Positions 25,925 through 38,432 are shown, counted from the stretch's first letter. The stretch is DNA of 39,442 nt from an uncultured Microbacterium sp. (GCA_913774845.1 CAJYJO010000023.1:1-39442); one strand, 5' to 3'. Made by a program: numbers and translations. Notes: a model not told the origin generated them from the letters alone.

Positions 25925-27070
25925 CCGCCCTGATCACGACAGACCCCGCCGTCCTGGTCCTCGAAGACGGCACCCGCTACACCGGCCGCGCCTACGGCGC
26001 TCGCGGCGAGACCCTCGGCGAGGTCGTCTTCGCCACCGGCATGACCGGCTACCAGGAGACGATCACCGACCCCTCGTACGCGGGCCAGATCGTGCTGCAG
26101 ACCGCCCCCCACATCGGCAACACCGGCGTGAACGACGAAGACCCCGAGTCGCGTCGCATCTGGGTCGCCGGCTACGTCGTGCGCGACCCCTCGCGCATGG
26201 TGTCGAACTGGCGCGCGAACCGATCGCTCGACGAGGCGCTCGTCGAAGACGGCATCGTCGGCATCTCCGGCATCGACACCCGCGCCGTGACCCGCCGCAT
26301 CCGTTCCGAGGGCAGCATGCGCGGCGGCGTCTTCTCGGGCGAGGCCGCGAGCCTCGACGCCGACGAGCAGCTGCGCCGCGTGCGCGAGGCCCCCGGCATG
26401 GCGGGGCGCAACCTCTCGGCCGAGGTCTCGGTCAGCGAGGTCGAGGTGACCCCGGCGACGAGCGAGCGCATCGGCAACCTCGCCGTGCTCGACCTGGGCG
26501 TGAAGACCTCGACGATCAACAACCTCGCGGCGCGCGGCTTCGACGTGCACGTCTTCCCGCAGTCGGCGACGATCGACGAGATCCGCGCGATCGAACCGGT
26601 CGCGGCGTTCTACTCCAACGGTCCCGGTGACCCCGCGGCATCCGATCAGCACGTCGACCTGCTGCGCGCGGTGCTGGGTGACGGCCTGCCGTTCTTCGGC
26701 ATCTGCTTCGGCAACCAGCTGCTGGGCCGCGCCCTCGGCTTCGGCACGTACAAGCTGCCGTTCGGTCACCGCGGCATCAATCAGCCGGTGCTCGACAAGA
26801 CCACGGGCCGCGTCGAGATCACCTCGCAGAACCACGGATTCGCCGTCGACGCGCCCCTGAACGAGGTCGTCGACAGCCCGAACGGCTTCGGCCGGGTCGA
26901 AGTGAGCCACATCGGCCTCAACGACAACGTCGTCGAGGGACTGCGCGCCCTCGACATCCCCGCGTTCAGCGTGCAGTACCACCCCGAGGCCGCCTCGGGA
27001 CCGCACGACGCCAACTACCTGTTCGACCGCTTCCGCGAGATGGTTCTCGCGACGATGGAGACCAAGAAGA

Positions 27071-27078
<8 letters not shown>
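25921..27078 (+). CDS. carA: carbamoyl-phosphate synthase small subunit
   Basis: CarA is the glutamine amidotransferase subunit that supplies ammonia to CarB. The 385-residue protein has an N-terminal domain with [20 protein letters not shown] and a class I GATase domain. The nucleophile Cys lies in [12 protein letters not shown], where most CarA proteins have GICLGHQ; His and Glu follow in [11 protein letters not shown]. The ATG at 25921 overlaps the preceding stop, and its own stop overlaps carB by eight bases. Confidence 0.97.
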
Positions 27079-30354
<3,276 letters not shown>

Positions 30355-30358
<4 letters not shown>

Positions 30359-31215
30359 GCGAGACGTTCGGTCAGCGGCTCTCGGCCGCTCTCGACCTGC
30401 ACGGCGCCCTGTGCGTCGGCATCGACCCCCACGCCGCACTGCTGTCGGCGTGGGGGCTGGATGCCACGGCATCCGGCGCTCGCGACTTCGGACTGCGGGT
30501 GGTCGAGGCCGCCCGCGGCCGCGTCGGCGTGGTCAAGCCGCAGGTGGCGTTCTACGAACGATACGGCTCGCGCGGCTTCGCCGCTCTCGAGGACGTGATG
30601 GCCGCCGCCCGCGACGCCGGCCTTCTCGTGATCGCCGACGCCAAGCGGGGAGACATCGGCACGACGATGGAGGGCTACGCCCACGCCTGGCTCGAGCCCG
30701 GTTCTCCTCTCGAGGCGGATGCCGTGACCCTGTCGCCGTACATGGGTGCCGACTCGCTGAGCGACACGCTGTCGCTGGCGGTCCGCCACGGCAAGGGCGC
30801 GTTCGTGCTCACGGCGACGAGCAATCGCGAAGCGCGCGCGCTGCAGAGCGCGATCGTCGACGACGCCCTCGCCGTGGGCGACCACGAGCACGTCGCGGCC
30901 CGGGTCGCGCACGACGTGAACCAGGCGAACATCGGCGCGCCCGGGGCCCTGGGCCCCGTGGGGGTCGTCGTCGGCGCCACGGTCGATCGCGCCGCCTTCG
31001 GGCTCGGCGACGTCGCGCTGGCCGGTATGCCGATCCTCGCACCCGGCTTCGGCGCGCAGGGGGCCGCGCCGGCCGATCTCGGCCGACTGTTCGGCTACGT
31101 CGCGTCCGCGGTCGTCGCCAACGAGAGCCGCAGCATCCTCGCGGTCGGGCCCGACCGCCTCTCCGCCCGCATCGACGAGCGCGCCGCGCTCTACCGGGAG
31201 TCCCTGAATGGCTGA
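30355..31215 (+). CDS. pyrF: orotidine 5'-phosphate decarboxylase (type 2)
   Basis: PyrF decarboxylates OMP to UMP. The 286-residue protein is the longer type 2 form found in actinobacteria, with the catalytic Lys-Asp motif [30 protein letters not shown] and [10 protein letters not shown]. The GTG at 30355 overlaps the carB stop by four bases, and the end overlaps the next gene by eight bases. The gene holds GGATGCCACGGCATCC at 30459-30474, an inverted pair of the octamer that is abundant across the window. Confidence 0.96.
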
Positions 31216-32113
31216 AACCCGTCGTCCGCCCGAGGTCGACCGCGCCGCCGCCTCGCGCCGCGCCGTCGAGGCACGTCGCGAGCGCGCCGCGCTCAAGCGC
31301 GACGTCTCCACGCGCGTCATCTCGCCGCAGGAGCTGCTGCGGCGAGCTCTCGCCGATCCGCAGTCGGCGGCCGGGGCGATGCGCGTGACCGAGTTCCTCA
31401 CGGCGATCCCCGCGATCGGCGAGAGCAAGCGCGACCGCATCCTCGCGTCGCTGAACATTTCGCCGGTCAAGCGCCTCGGCGGTCTCGGGACGCGTCAGCG
31501 CACGGCGATGCAGGGCTTCCTCGATTCGCGGTGGCCCGAACCCGGCCCGCGCGCGGGACGCAGCCGCCTCATCGTGCTCGCCGGCCCGACCGCCGTGGGC
31601 AAGGGCACGGTCGCCGCGCACATCAAGGAGAACTACCCCGAGATCCACCTCTCGGTCTCGGCCACCACCCGCGCCCCGCGCCCGGGCGAGGTGGACGGCG
31701 AGCACTACTACTTCGTCGACGACGCCGAGTTCGACCGTCTGATCGCCGACGGCGAGCTGCTCGAGTGGGCGACGGTGCACAACCGACACCGTTACGGGAC
31801 GCCGCGCGAGCCCATCGAGCGCGTGCTCGCCGAGGGCGGAACGGCGCTGCTCGAGATCGATCTGCAGGGCGCGCGACAGGTGCGCGCGGCCGACCCCTCG
31901 GCGACCCTCGTCTTCCTGCTCCCTCCGAGCTGGGACGAACTCGTCCAGCGTCTCGTCGGACGCGGGACGGAGGATGCCGAGGAGCGCGCGCGACGACTGC
32001 GCACAGCGCGCGTGGAGCTCGCCGCGCAGAACGAGTTCGACTACCGCGTCGTGAACGAGGACGTCACCTCGGCAGCCGCCGACGTGGTCGCCCTCGCCGC
32101 AGCGCAGCACTGA
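31208..32113 (+). CDS. gmk: guanylate kinase with an N-terminal mIHF-type DNA-binding domain
   Basis: The 301-residue product has two parts. Residues 1-107 match actinobacterial integration host factor (mIHF/sIHF): a basic, Ala-rich N-terminal helix, then the helix-two-turns-helix segment VTEFLTAIPAIGESKRDRIL and SPVKRLGGLGTRQRTAMQGF. Residues 119-301 form guanylate kinase, which phosphorylates GMP, with P-loop GPTAVGKGT (126-134), SATTRAPRPGEVDGEHYYFV and LLEIDLQGARQV. In mycobacteria mihF and gmk are separate neighbours. No in-frame start with a Shine-Dalgarno site lies just before the kinase; the only candidate, ATG at 31508, has none. The gene ends the pyr operon and overlaps pyrF by eight bases. 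Confidence 0.92.
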   Translation: MAETRRPPEVDRAAASRRAVEARRERAALKRDVSTRVISPQELLRRALADPQSAAGAMRVTEFLTAIPAIGESKRDRILASLNISPVKRLGGLGTRQRTAMQGFLDSRWPEPGPRAGRSRLIVLAGPTAVGKGTVAAHIKENYPEIHLSVSATTRAPRPGEVDGEHYYFVDDAEFDRLIADGELLEWATVHNRHRYGTPREPIERVLAEGGTALLEIDLQGARQVRAADPSATLVFLLPPSWDELVQRLVGRGTEDAEERARRLRTARVELAAQNEFDYRVVNEDVTSAAADVVALAAAQH

Positions 32114-32143
32114 GCGCGTCTGCGCGCGCCGCCGGCTGTTGTC

Positions 32144-32204
32144 CGGGGCGCGTTCCGTGCACCGGGGCGTTCGACGATCACCCCTTTGCACGGGCCGCGC
32201 CCCG
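32144..32204 (+). terminator. long hairpin after gmk, probable operon terminator
   Basis: CGGGGCGCG and CCGTGCA at 32144-32161 pair with TGCACGG and CGCGCCCCG at 32187-32204 (9 + 7 bp around a TT/GC internal loop). GGGG/CCCC inside the loop can add pairs. It is followed by AAAACG and not by a U-tract. It lies 30 bases after the end of the pyr-gmk operon and before the rpoZ promoter. Confidence 0.5.
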
Positions 32205-32262
32205 AAAACGTCCCGTTCCGACCCGCCCGTCGTCGCCCGGCACAGCCGGAGCCCGCGTCGGC

Positions 32263-32268
32263 TAGAAT
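32263..32268 (+). promoter_or_regulatory. putative -10 box of rpoZ (TAGAAT)
   Basis: GCTAGAATAAG is one of the few AT-rich stretches here and lies 62 bases before the rpoZ start. It separates rpoZ from the pyr-gmk operon. Confidence 0.65.
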
Positions 32269-32280
32269 AAGAGGATGCTT

Positions 32281-32296
32281 CGGCGCTCGAGCGCCG
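32281..32296 (+). promoter_or_regulatory. perfect palindrome in the rpoZ 5' leader
   Basis: CGGCGCTCGAGCGCCG is a perfect 16-base palindrome between the predicted rpoZ start site and its Shine-Dalgarno site (AGGAGG, 32319-32324). As RNA it can form a 6-bp hairpin with a UCGA loop; as DNA it could be an operator. Function unknown. Confidence 0.4.
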
Positions 32297-32330
32297 CATC
32301 CACCCCATCCGCCGAACCAGGAGGTTCCCC

Positions 32331-32585
32331 ATGGCCGGACGTGACAAGGGCATCATCGACCCGCCCATCGACGCTCTGCTCGACAAGGTCGACTCGAAGT
32401 ACCAGCTCGTGATCTACGCGTCCAAGCGCGCGCGCCAGATCAACGACTACTACTCCGACCTGCACGAGGGCAACCTCTTCGACAACGTCGGCCCCCTGGT
32501 CGACTCGTCGGTCGAAGACAAGCCCCTCACGATCGCGCTGCACGAGATCCACGAAGACAAGCTGCGCCTTCGCGCCGCGGAGTGA
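32331..32585 (+). CDS. rpoZ: DNA-directed RNA polymerase omega subunit
   Basis: Omega helps fold and assemble the beta' subunit. The 84-residue protein matches actinobacterial omega: [40 protein letters not shown] and a C-terminal [19 protein letters not shown] strong AGGAGG site lies six bases before the ATG. It has its own promoter and terminator. In many actinobacteria coaBC lies between rpoZ and metK; here nothing does. Confidence 0.96.
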   Translation: MAGRDKGIIDPPIDALLDKVDSKYQLVIYASKRARQINDYYSDLHEGNLFDNVGPLVDSSVEDKPLTIALHEIHEDKLRLRAAE

Positions 32586-32604
32586 TTCGTTCACAGATGT
32601 GACG

Positions 32605-32637
32605 ATGCCCCGGACGGCCCACCGCCGTCCGGGGCAT
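32605..32637 (+). terminator. intrinsic-type terminator of rpoZ
   Basis: ATGCCCCGGACGG pairs perfectly with CCGTCCGGGGCAT (13 bp) around a 7-base loop, 19 bases after the rpoZ stop. It is followed by ACTTGTG, with only a weak U-tract. Confidence 0.75.
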
Positions 32638-32677
32638 ACTTGTGCCCGTTCCCCGATCACGATCTCCCGGAGCCGTC

Positions 32678-33871
32678 TTGACCGATCTGCGCCTGTTCAC
32701 GTCCGAGTCCGTCACCGAAGGACACCCCGACAAGATCTGCGACCAGATCTCCGACAGCATCCTGGATGCCATCCTTACCGACGACCCCGCCGGGCGTGTG
32801 GCCGTCGAGACGCTCGTGACCACCGGCTTCGTGCACGTCGCCGGTGAGGTCTCGACGAGCGCGTACGTCGAGATCCCCGCCATCGTCCGCGACGTCGTGA
32901 ACCGCATCGGCTACACCTCGAGCGACACCGGCTTCGACGGCGAGTCGTGCGGGGTGAGCGTGTCGATCGGCGCACAGTCCTCCGACATCGCCGCCGGTGT
33001 CAACAAGGCGTTCGAGCAGCGCGAGCGCGGCTCCGTCGACCCGCGCGACCTCCAGGGTGCCGGCGACCAGGGCATCATGTTCGGCTTCGCCACCAACGAG
33101 ACGCCCCAGCTCATGCCGATGGCGGCGTGGACGGCTCATCGCATCGCCGAGCGCTTGGCATCCGTGCGCAAGAGCGGCGAGCTGCCGTTCCTGCGCCCCG
33201 ACGGCAAGACGCAGGTGACGCTCGGCTACGACGGCCTCACCCCGCGAACCGTCGACTCCGTCGTGCTGTCGACGCAGCACCACCCCGACATCTCTCAAGA
33301 AGACCTCCGCGCCCAGGTGCAGACCGCGGTCATCGACCCGGTTCTGGCAGAGACAGGCCTCGAGCTGCCCGACGTGAAGTACTACATCAACCCGGCCGGG
33401 CCGTTCGTGATCGGCGGCCCGAAGGGCGATGCCGGTCTCACCGGTCGCAAGATCATCATCGACACCTACGGCGGCGCCTCGCGTCACGGCGGCGGAGCGT
33501 TCAGCGGCAAGGACCCGTCCAAGGTCGACCGCTCGGCCGCCTACGCCATGCGCTGGGTCGCGAAGAACGCCGTCGCCGCCGGTCTCGCCGACCGTCTCGA
33601 GGTGCAGGTCGCCTATGCGATCGGCAAGGCCAACCCGGTCGGCCTCTACGTCGAGTCGTTCGGGACCGCGCACGTGCCCGACGAGGTGATCGTGCGCGCC
33701 GTGCGCGACGTGTTCGACCTTCGTCCCGCCGCGATCGTCGAGCAGCTCGACCTGCTGCGCCCGATCTACGCGCAGACGGCGACCTACGGCCACTTCGGTC
33801 GCGAGCTGCCCGACTTCACGTGGGAGCGCACCGACCGCGTCGACGAGCTGCGCGCGGCCGCCGGACTCTGA
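32678..33871 (+). CDS. metK: S-adenosylmethionine synthetase
   Basis: MetK makes S-adenosylmethionine from methionine and ATP. The 397-residue protein has [20 protein letters not shown] at the N terminus, [15 protein letters not shown], the P-loop-like [15 protein letters not shown] segment and a standard C terminus. I choose the TTG at 32678 because similarity begins with [10 protein letters not shown] and CGGAG precedes it. A GTG at 32642 would add 12 unconserved residues. The 220-base gap after metK contains no recognisable gene or clear terminator. Confidence 0.95.
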   Translation: MTDLRLFTSESVTEGHPDKICDQISDSILDAILTDDPAGRVAVETLVTTGFVHVAGEVSTSAYVEIPAIVRDVVNRIGYTSSDTGFDGESCGVSVSIGAQSSDIAAGVNKAFEQRERGSVDPRDLQGAGDQGIMFGFATNETPQLMPMAAWTAHRIAERLASVRKSGELPFLRPDGKTQVTLGYDGLTPRTVDSVVLSTQHHPDISQEDLRAQVQTAVIDPVLAETGLELPDVKYYINPAGPFVIGGPKGDAGLTGRKIIIDTYGGASRHGGGAFSGKDPSKVDRSAAYAMRWVAKNAVAAGLADRLEVQVAYAIGKANPVGLYVESFGTAHVPDEVIVRAVRDVFDLRPAAIVEQLDLLRPIYAQTATYGHFGRELPDFTWERTDRVDELRAAAGL

Positions 33872-34091
33872 TCGTGCGGGCGGGCTGCGCGGAGCGCGGT
33901 CGAGGGGGAGTCCGCGTCGACCCGAGCGATGACGGCTCCCGGATGCCGTGGTGCGCGCGTCCGACCGAGCGTCGCGGCGGGCGCGTTCTCGGCCTGTCCC
34001 GACCCGCTCCGACCCGTGAGTTCGGCCCGCGTCGGTCGACGCCGTCCCGGACGTGCGGCGAGCGCCGTCTCCCCGTGCCGGAGGGAGCCGC

Positions 34092-36074
34092 GTGAGCCAG
34101 CGCCGTGTCGCGCGCGTGCAGCTGGAGTCGCCCGTCCCGCAGCTCGACCGTCTGTTCGACTACGCCGTCCCGCACCCGCTCGTGGCCGACGTGGCCCCCG
34201 GCGTGCGCGTGAAGGTCCCGCTGCGATCGGCGGGTCGCATGATGGACGCGTTCGTCATCGAGGTGGTCGCCGACGACGGCACCGAACGACCCCTCTCGGC
34301 GGTCGAGGCGGTCGTGTCCACCACCCCCGTCCTCCCCGAGCGGCTCTACCGGCTCGCGCGCCGTGTCGCCGACCGCGCCGCGGGCTCCGTGAGCGACGTG
34401 CTCCGCCTCGCCGTGCCGCGCCGCATGGTGCGAGCAGAGAAGGCCTGGGCCGCGGCGCCCTCGCCCCTCGCGCCCGAGGTCGTTCCCGCGGCGCGGGAGC
34501 GCGCCGACTCGCTGCTGCATCCGTATCCGGGACTGGCGGAGGCGATCGACGGCGGGGAACGCCTCGCCGTCGACGCCCCCGCCCGTCCGCACCCCGAGGT
34601 GCCACGGGGGGCGTGGGCCGACCTGCTCGCCGCGGCGGCCGTGCGCACCCTCGCGCGCGGGCGCAGCGCCGTGCTCGTCGTGCCGGACTACCGCGATCAG
34701 GCGCAGGTGCTCGCCGCCCTCGCCGAGCTCGTGCCCGCCGAGGCGATCGTGCGCGACGACGCCGACCAGTCGGGCCCGGTGCGCTACGCGCAGTACCTGC
34801 GCACGCTCGCCCCGGTGCCGTGCATCGTCGTCGGGCGGCGGTCTGCCGTGTACGCACCCGCGTACGAGACCGGACTCGTCGCGATCTGGGACGACGGGGA
34901 CTCGTTGCTCGCCGAGCCCCTCGCCCCCGGGGTGCACGCTCGCGACGCGGCGCTCGTCCGACAGGAGCTGGAGCACTCCGCGCTGCTGTTCGCCGGGCAC
35001 ACGCGCACGACCGACGTGCAGCGTCTCGTCGAGGTCGGATACGTGCGGGAGATGCCGGCGGCCCGCCGATCGAGCCCGCGGGTCGTGCTGAGCGCCACGC
35101 GCGAGGGCGAGCAGCGCCAGTCGCGCGTGCCGTCGTCGGCATTCGCTGCCGCGCGTGAAGCACTCGCCCAGGGTCCCGTCCTCGTGCAGGTCGCCCGCCC
35201 CGGATACGCTCCGTCGCTGGTGTGCGCCGACTGCCGGCGTCCGGCGCGCTGCCCGCACTGCGCGGGTCCGCTTCGCGCCGCCCGTCCCGGTGCCACTCCG
35301 GTGTGCGCGTGGTGCGGGCGCAGCGCGCACGCCTGGACCTGCGGGCACTGCGGATCGGCGAAGCTGCGCATGGCGTCGTCGGGGAGCGAGCGCACCGCCG
35401 ACGAGCTCGGCCGCGCCTTCCCGAACACCCGGGTGATCATCGCCGACGGCACCCATCCGGTGTCGGAGGTGGATGCCGCCCCCGCCCTGGTCATCGCCAC
35501 GCGCGGGGCCGAGCCGCTCGCTCGCGGCGGGTACCGCGCGGTGATCCTCCTCGACGGCGATCGGATGCTGCAGAACGAGGCGCTGCGCATCGGCGAGAGC
35601 TGCCTGCGCTGGTGGTCGAACGCCGCCGCCCTCGCCGCCCCCGGCGCCCCTGTGCACCTCGTGGGCGTGGCCGGTCCCGTCGCAAGAGCGCTCGCCACCT
35701 GGACGCAACCCGCTTATGCGCGAGCGGAGCTCGTCGACCGCGCGCCCCTCCGGATGCCGCCGGCGGTGCGGGTGGCGAGCGTCGACGGACACGCCCGGAG
35801 CGTCGACACGCTGCTGTCCTCCCTCCGCGAGGCGGTTCCCGATCTCGACGCCCTCGCGGTGCTCGGCCCGGTCGACACCTCGAGCGAGCCCGACGTCGCG
35901 ACCTCGCGCGCCCTGGTGCGTTTCGACTACGCCCACGGGCGGGCGGTCGCCGAGGCGCTGCGCGCCGGGGTGATCGCCGACGCCCTGCGGGCACGGAAGT
36001 CCCGCAAGGATCGCGGGCCCCGGCCGCGCAGTACGCTCAGAGTCCGCCTCGACATCCCCGAGCCCGACCTCTGA
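34092..36074 (+). CDS. priA: PriA-like primosomal protein N' with degenerate helicase motifs
   Basis: The 660-residue protein has the PriA 3'-DNA-binding domain at the N terminus (VQLESPVPQLDRLFDYAVP) and an intact zinc-binding insert with four CxxC pairs (CADC, CPHC, CAWC, CGHC). The helicase core is eroded: the expected Walker A GxxGSGKT is replaced around RSAVLVVPDYRDQAQVL, and the DEEH box region reads AIWDDGDSLL. Actinobacterial PriA proteins are known to lack helicase motifs, so this is probably a structural primosome loader and not a pseudogene; the frame is intact throughout. GTG at 34092 with GAGGGAG upstream. fmt follows 47 bases later. Confidence 0.9.
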   Translation: MSQRRVARVQLESPVPQLDRLFDYAVPHPLVADVAPGVRVKVPLRSAGRMMDAFVIEVVADDGTERPLSAVEAVVSTTPVLPERLYRLARRVADRAAGSVSDVLRLAVPRRMVRAEKAWAAAPSPLAPEVVPAARERADSLLHPYPGLAEAIDGGERLAVDAPARPHPEVPRGAWADLLAAAAVRTLARGRSAVLVVPDYRDQAQVLAALAELVPAEAIVRDDADQSGPVRYAQYLRTLAPVPCIVVGRRSAVYAPAYETGLVAIWDDGDSLLAEPLAPGVHARDAALVRQELEHSALLFAGHTRTTDVQRLVEVGYVREMPAARRSSPRVVLSATREGEQRQSRVPSSAFAAAREALAQGPVLVQVARPGYAPSLVCADCRRPARCPHCAGPLRAARPGATPVCAWCGRSAHAWTCGHCGSAKLRMASSGSERTADELGRAFPNTRVIIADGTHPVSEVDAAPALVIATRGAEPLARGGYRAVILLDGDRMLQNEALRIGESCLRWWSNAAALAAPGAPVHLVGVAGPVARALATWTQPAYARAELVDRAPLRMPPAVRVASVDGHARSVDTLLSSLREAVPDLDALAVLGPVDTSSEPDVATSRALVRFDYAHGRAVAEALRAGVIADALRARKSRKDRGPRPRSTLRVRLDIPEPDL

Positions 36075-36121
36075 GCGCCGTGCCACTCCGCCCGTCCGTT
36101 CCCGAGAGTCTGAGGAGAACC

Positions 36122-37042
36122 ATGCGCCTCGTCTTCGCCGGCACGCCCGCCGTCGCCGTCCCCTCGCTGCGTGCCCTGGCAGCCGGTCCGCACGAGATCG
36201 CCGCGGTCGTCACCCGCAGCGATGCGCCTCTCGGGCGTAAACGGGTGCTCACCCCGTCGCCGGTCGCCCAGGCCGCCGACGAGCTCGGCATCCCGGTCCT
36301 CAAGGCCGACCGGCTCGACGCCGACGTCACCGCGCGCATCGCCGCCCTCGAGCCCGATCTCGGCGTGATCGTGGCATACGGCGGTCTGGTGCGGGAGCCG
36401 CTCCTGTCCACCCCCGCGCACGGGTGGATCAACCTGCACTTCTCGCTGCTGCCGCGCTGGAGAGGCGCCGCGCCCGTCCAGCGCGCGCTCATGGCCGGTG
36501 ATGCCGTCACCGGAGCAGCGGTCTTCCAGCTGGTGGCGGCGCTCGACGCCGGCGACGTCTTCGCCGAGGAGCGCTACGACGTGCCCGCCGGGGCGACGTC
36601 GGCCGACGTACTCGACGACCTCGCCGGCATCGGGGCGCCCCTCCTCGCGCGCGTGGTCGACGGCATCGCCGACGGCACCGCCGTCGCGACACCGCAGCTG
36701 GGCGAGCCGACCCTCGCCCCCAAGCTGACCCTCGACGACGGGGCCCTCGATCTGAGCCGGGATGCCGAGAGCCTCCTGCATCAGATCGCCGGGGTCACCC
36801 CCGAGCCCGGAGCGCACACGACGCTCGACGGCGCCCGCTTCAAGGTGCTGCGCGCGGCCGCCACCGCGGACGCCCCGCCGGTTGCGCCGGGTCGGGTCGT
36901 GGCATCCGGGAAAGACGTGCTGGTCGGCACGGGCACCACTCCGCTGCGTCTCGAGTCGGTCCAACCGGCCGGCAAGGGGGCGATGTCGGCGGGGGACTGG
37001 TTCCGTGGACTCCGTTCGAGCGAGCCGGTGCTCGGCGCATGA
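36122..37042 (+). CDS. fmt: methionyl-tRNA formyltransferase
   Basis: Fmt formylates initiator Met-tRNA using 10-formyl-tetrahydrofolate. The 306-residue protein begins MRLVFAGTPAVAVPSLRAL and contains the catalytic loop INLHFSLLPRWRGAAPVQRA and the C-terminal tRNA-binding domain (KLTLDDGALDLSRDAESLL). AGGAG lies just before the ATG at 36122. Its stop overlaps the start of rsmB by four bases. Confidence 0.96.
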   Translation: MRLVFAGTPAVAVPSLRALAAGPHEIAAVVTRSDAPLGRKRVLTPSPVAQAADELGIPVLKADRLDADVTARIAALEPDLGVIVAYGGLVREPLLSTPAHGWINLHFSLLPRWRGAAPVQRALMAGDAVTGAAVFQLVAALDAGDVFAEERYDVPAGATSADVLDDLAGIGAPLLARVVDGIADGTAVATPQLGEPTLAPKLTLDDGALDLSRDAESLLHQIAGVTPEPGAHTTLDGARFKVLRAAATADAPPVAPGRVVASGKDVLVGTGTTPLRLESVQPAGKGAMSAGDWFRGLRSSEPVLGA

Positions 37043-38409
37043 GCGTGCAGGGTGCACGCGCCGCCGCGTACGAGGTCCTCCGTGCCGTCTCGGGCGACGA
37101 AGCGTACGCCAACCTCCTGCTTCCGCACGCGATCGCGCGGGTGGGACTGGATGCCAAGGACGCGGGCCTCGCGACCGAGCTGACGTACGGCACGCTCCGC
37201 CGCCGCGGAACGTACGACGCGATCATCGCCGTCGCCGCCGATCGCACCGTGGACCGCATCGATCCGGCCGTGCTCGACGCGTTGCGCCTCGGCGTGCATC
37301 AGCTGCTGTCCACGCGTGTGGCCTCGCACGCGGCGGTCAACGAATCCGTCGAGCTCGCCCGCCGTCACGGGGGCGGACGCGGGGCGGCGGGCTTCGCCAA
37401 TGCGGTGCTGCGGCGCGTCTCGCGCGACAATCCCGGGCACTGGATGGAGCGCATCGCCGCGGCCGCACGCAGCGATGACGAACGCATCGGACTCACGACC
37501 TCGCACCCGGTGTGGATCGTGCGTGCCCTCCGCCGCGCCCTGACCGCCGAAGGCCGCGCCGATGAGCTCCCGGGCCTGCTCGAGGCCGACAACGTCGCCC
37601 CGCGCGTGGCGATGCTCGCGCTCCCGGGGCTCGCCGAGATACCCGACGACGCCACCCCGGCGCGCTTCGCGCCGACCGCCTTCACGACCCGCGGGGGCGA
37701 CCCCGAAGGGCTGATCCGCGAGAGCGACGGCCGGATCCGCGTGCAGGACGAAGGCTCCCAGCTCGCGGCGTACGCCCTCAGCCGCGCGGTGCCCGTGGCG
37801 GAGGGGGAGCGGTGGCTCGACCTGTGCGCAGGGCCCGGCGGCAAGACCGCCCTGCTCGCGGCCGAGGCCCTCGCCCACGGTGCCCGTCTCGACGCCAACG
37901 AGATCGCCCCCGCGCGGGCGGGGCTCGTGCGCCAGGCCGTGGCATCCGTCCCCCTCGAGGTCGAGGTGAGCGAGGAGGACGGGCGCGAGCGCGCGGCCCG
38001 GATGCCGGGGGAGTACGACCGCATCCTGGTCGACGCGCCCTGCACGGGGATCGGTGCGCTGCGGCGTCGCCCGGAGGCCCGCTGGCGCAAGACCCCGGCG
38101 GACGTGCCCGACCTGACCGCGCTGCAGCAGGAGCTCGTGCTCGCCGCTTTCGAGGCTCTCAAGCCCGGGGGCATCGTGGCGTACGTCACCTGTTCGCCGC
38201 ACCTGGCCGAGACCTCGGGTGTGCTCGCCGAGGTCAAGCGCGAGCTGGGCGCCGCGGTGGAGGAGCTCGACGCGCGAGCGGTGGTGCGCGCGATCGCGGT
38301 CGACGAGATCGATCTGCCCGACCAGGCCGACGGCTCGCTCCGCGCCCAGCTGTGGCCCCACCGTCACGGCACCGACGCGATGTCCATCGCCCTGCTGCGC
38401 AAGCGCTGA
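37039..38409 (+). CDS. rsmB: 16S rRNA (cytosine-967-C5)-methyltransferase
   Basis: RsmB methylates C967 of 16S rRNA with S-adenosylmethionine. The 456-residue protein has an N-terminal NusB-like RNA-binding domain (about 1-140) and a Rossmann methyltransferase domain with LDLCAGPGGKTALLAAEAL, VDAPCTGIGALRRRPEARW and the second catalytic Cys in YVTCSPHLAETSGVL. It is coupled to fmt by a four-base overlap, the normal order fmt-rsmB-rpe. Confidence 0.94.
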   Translation: MSVQGARAAAYEVLRAVSGDEAYANLLLPHAIARVGLDAKDAGLATELTYGTLRRRGTYDAIIAVAADRTVDRIDPAVLDALRLGVHQLLSTRVASHAAVNESVELARRHGGGRGAAGFANAVLRRVSRDNPGHWMERIAAAARSDDERIGLTTSHPVWIVRALRRALTAEGRADELPGLLEADNVAPRVAMLALPGLAEIPDDATPARFAPTAFTTRGGDPEGLIRESDGRIRVQDEGSQLAAYALSRAVPVAEGERWLDLCAGPGGKTALLAAEALAHGARLDANEIAPARAGLVRQAVASVPLEVEVSEEDGRERAARMPGEYDRILVDAPCTGIGALRRRPEARWRKTPADVPDLTALQQELVLAAFEALKPGGIVAYVTCSPHLAETSGVLAEVKRELGAAVEELDARAVVRAIAVDEIDLPDQADGSLRAQLWPHRHGTDAMSIALLRKR

Positions 38410-38432
38410 TCCGCCGCGTGAGTCGCCAGGGT

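Noticed and set aside
31508-31600. Separate internal start for guanylate kinase
   Set aside because: The only in-frame candidate (ATG at 31508) has no Shine-Dalgarno site and lies inside the last mIHF helix. A fused product is more likely, though protein data would settle it.
33872-34091. Possible small gene between metK and priA
   Set aside because: The open frames there are Arg/Pro-rich shadows with no ribosome-binding site, and I see no domain or clear terminator.
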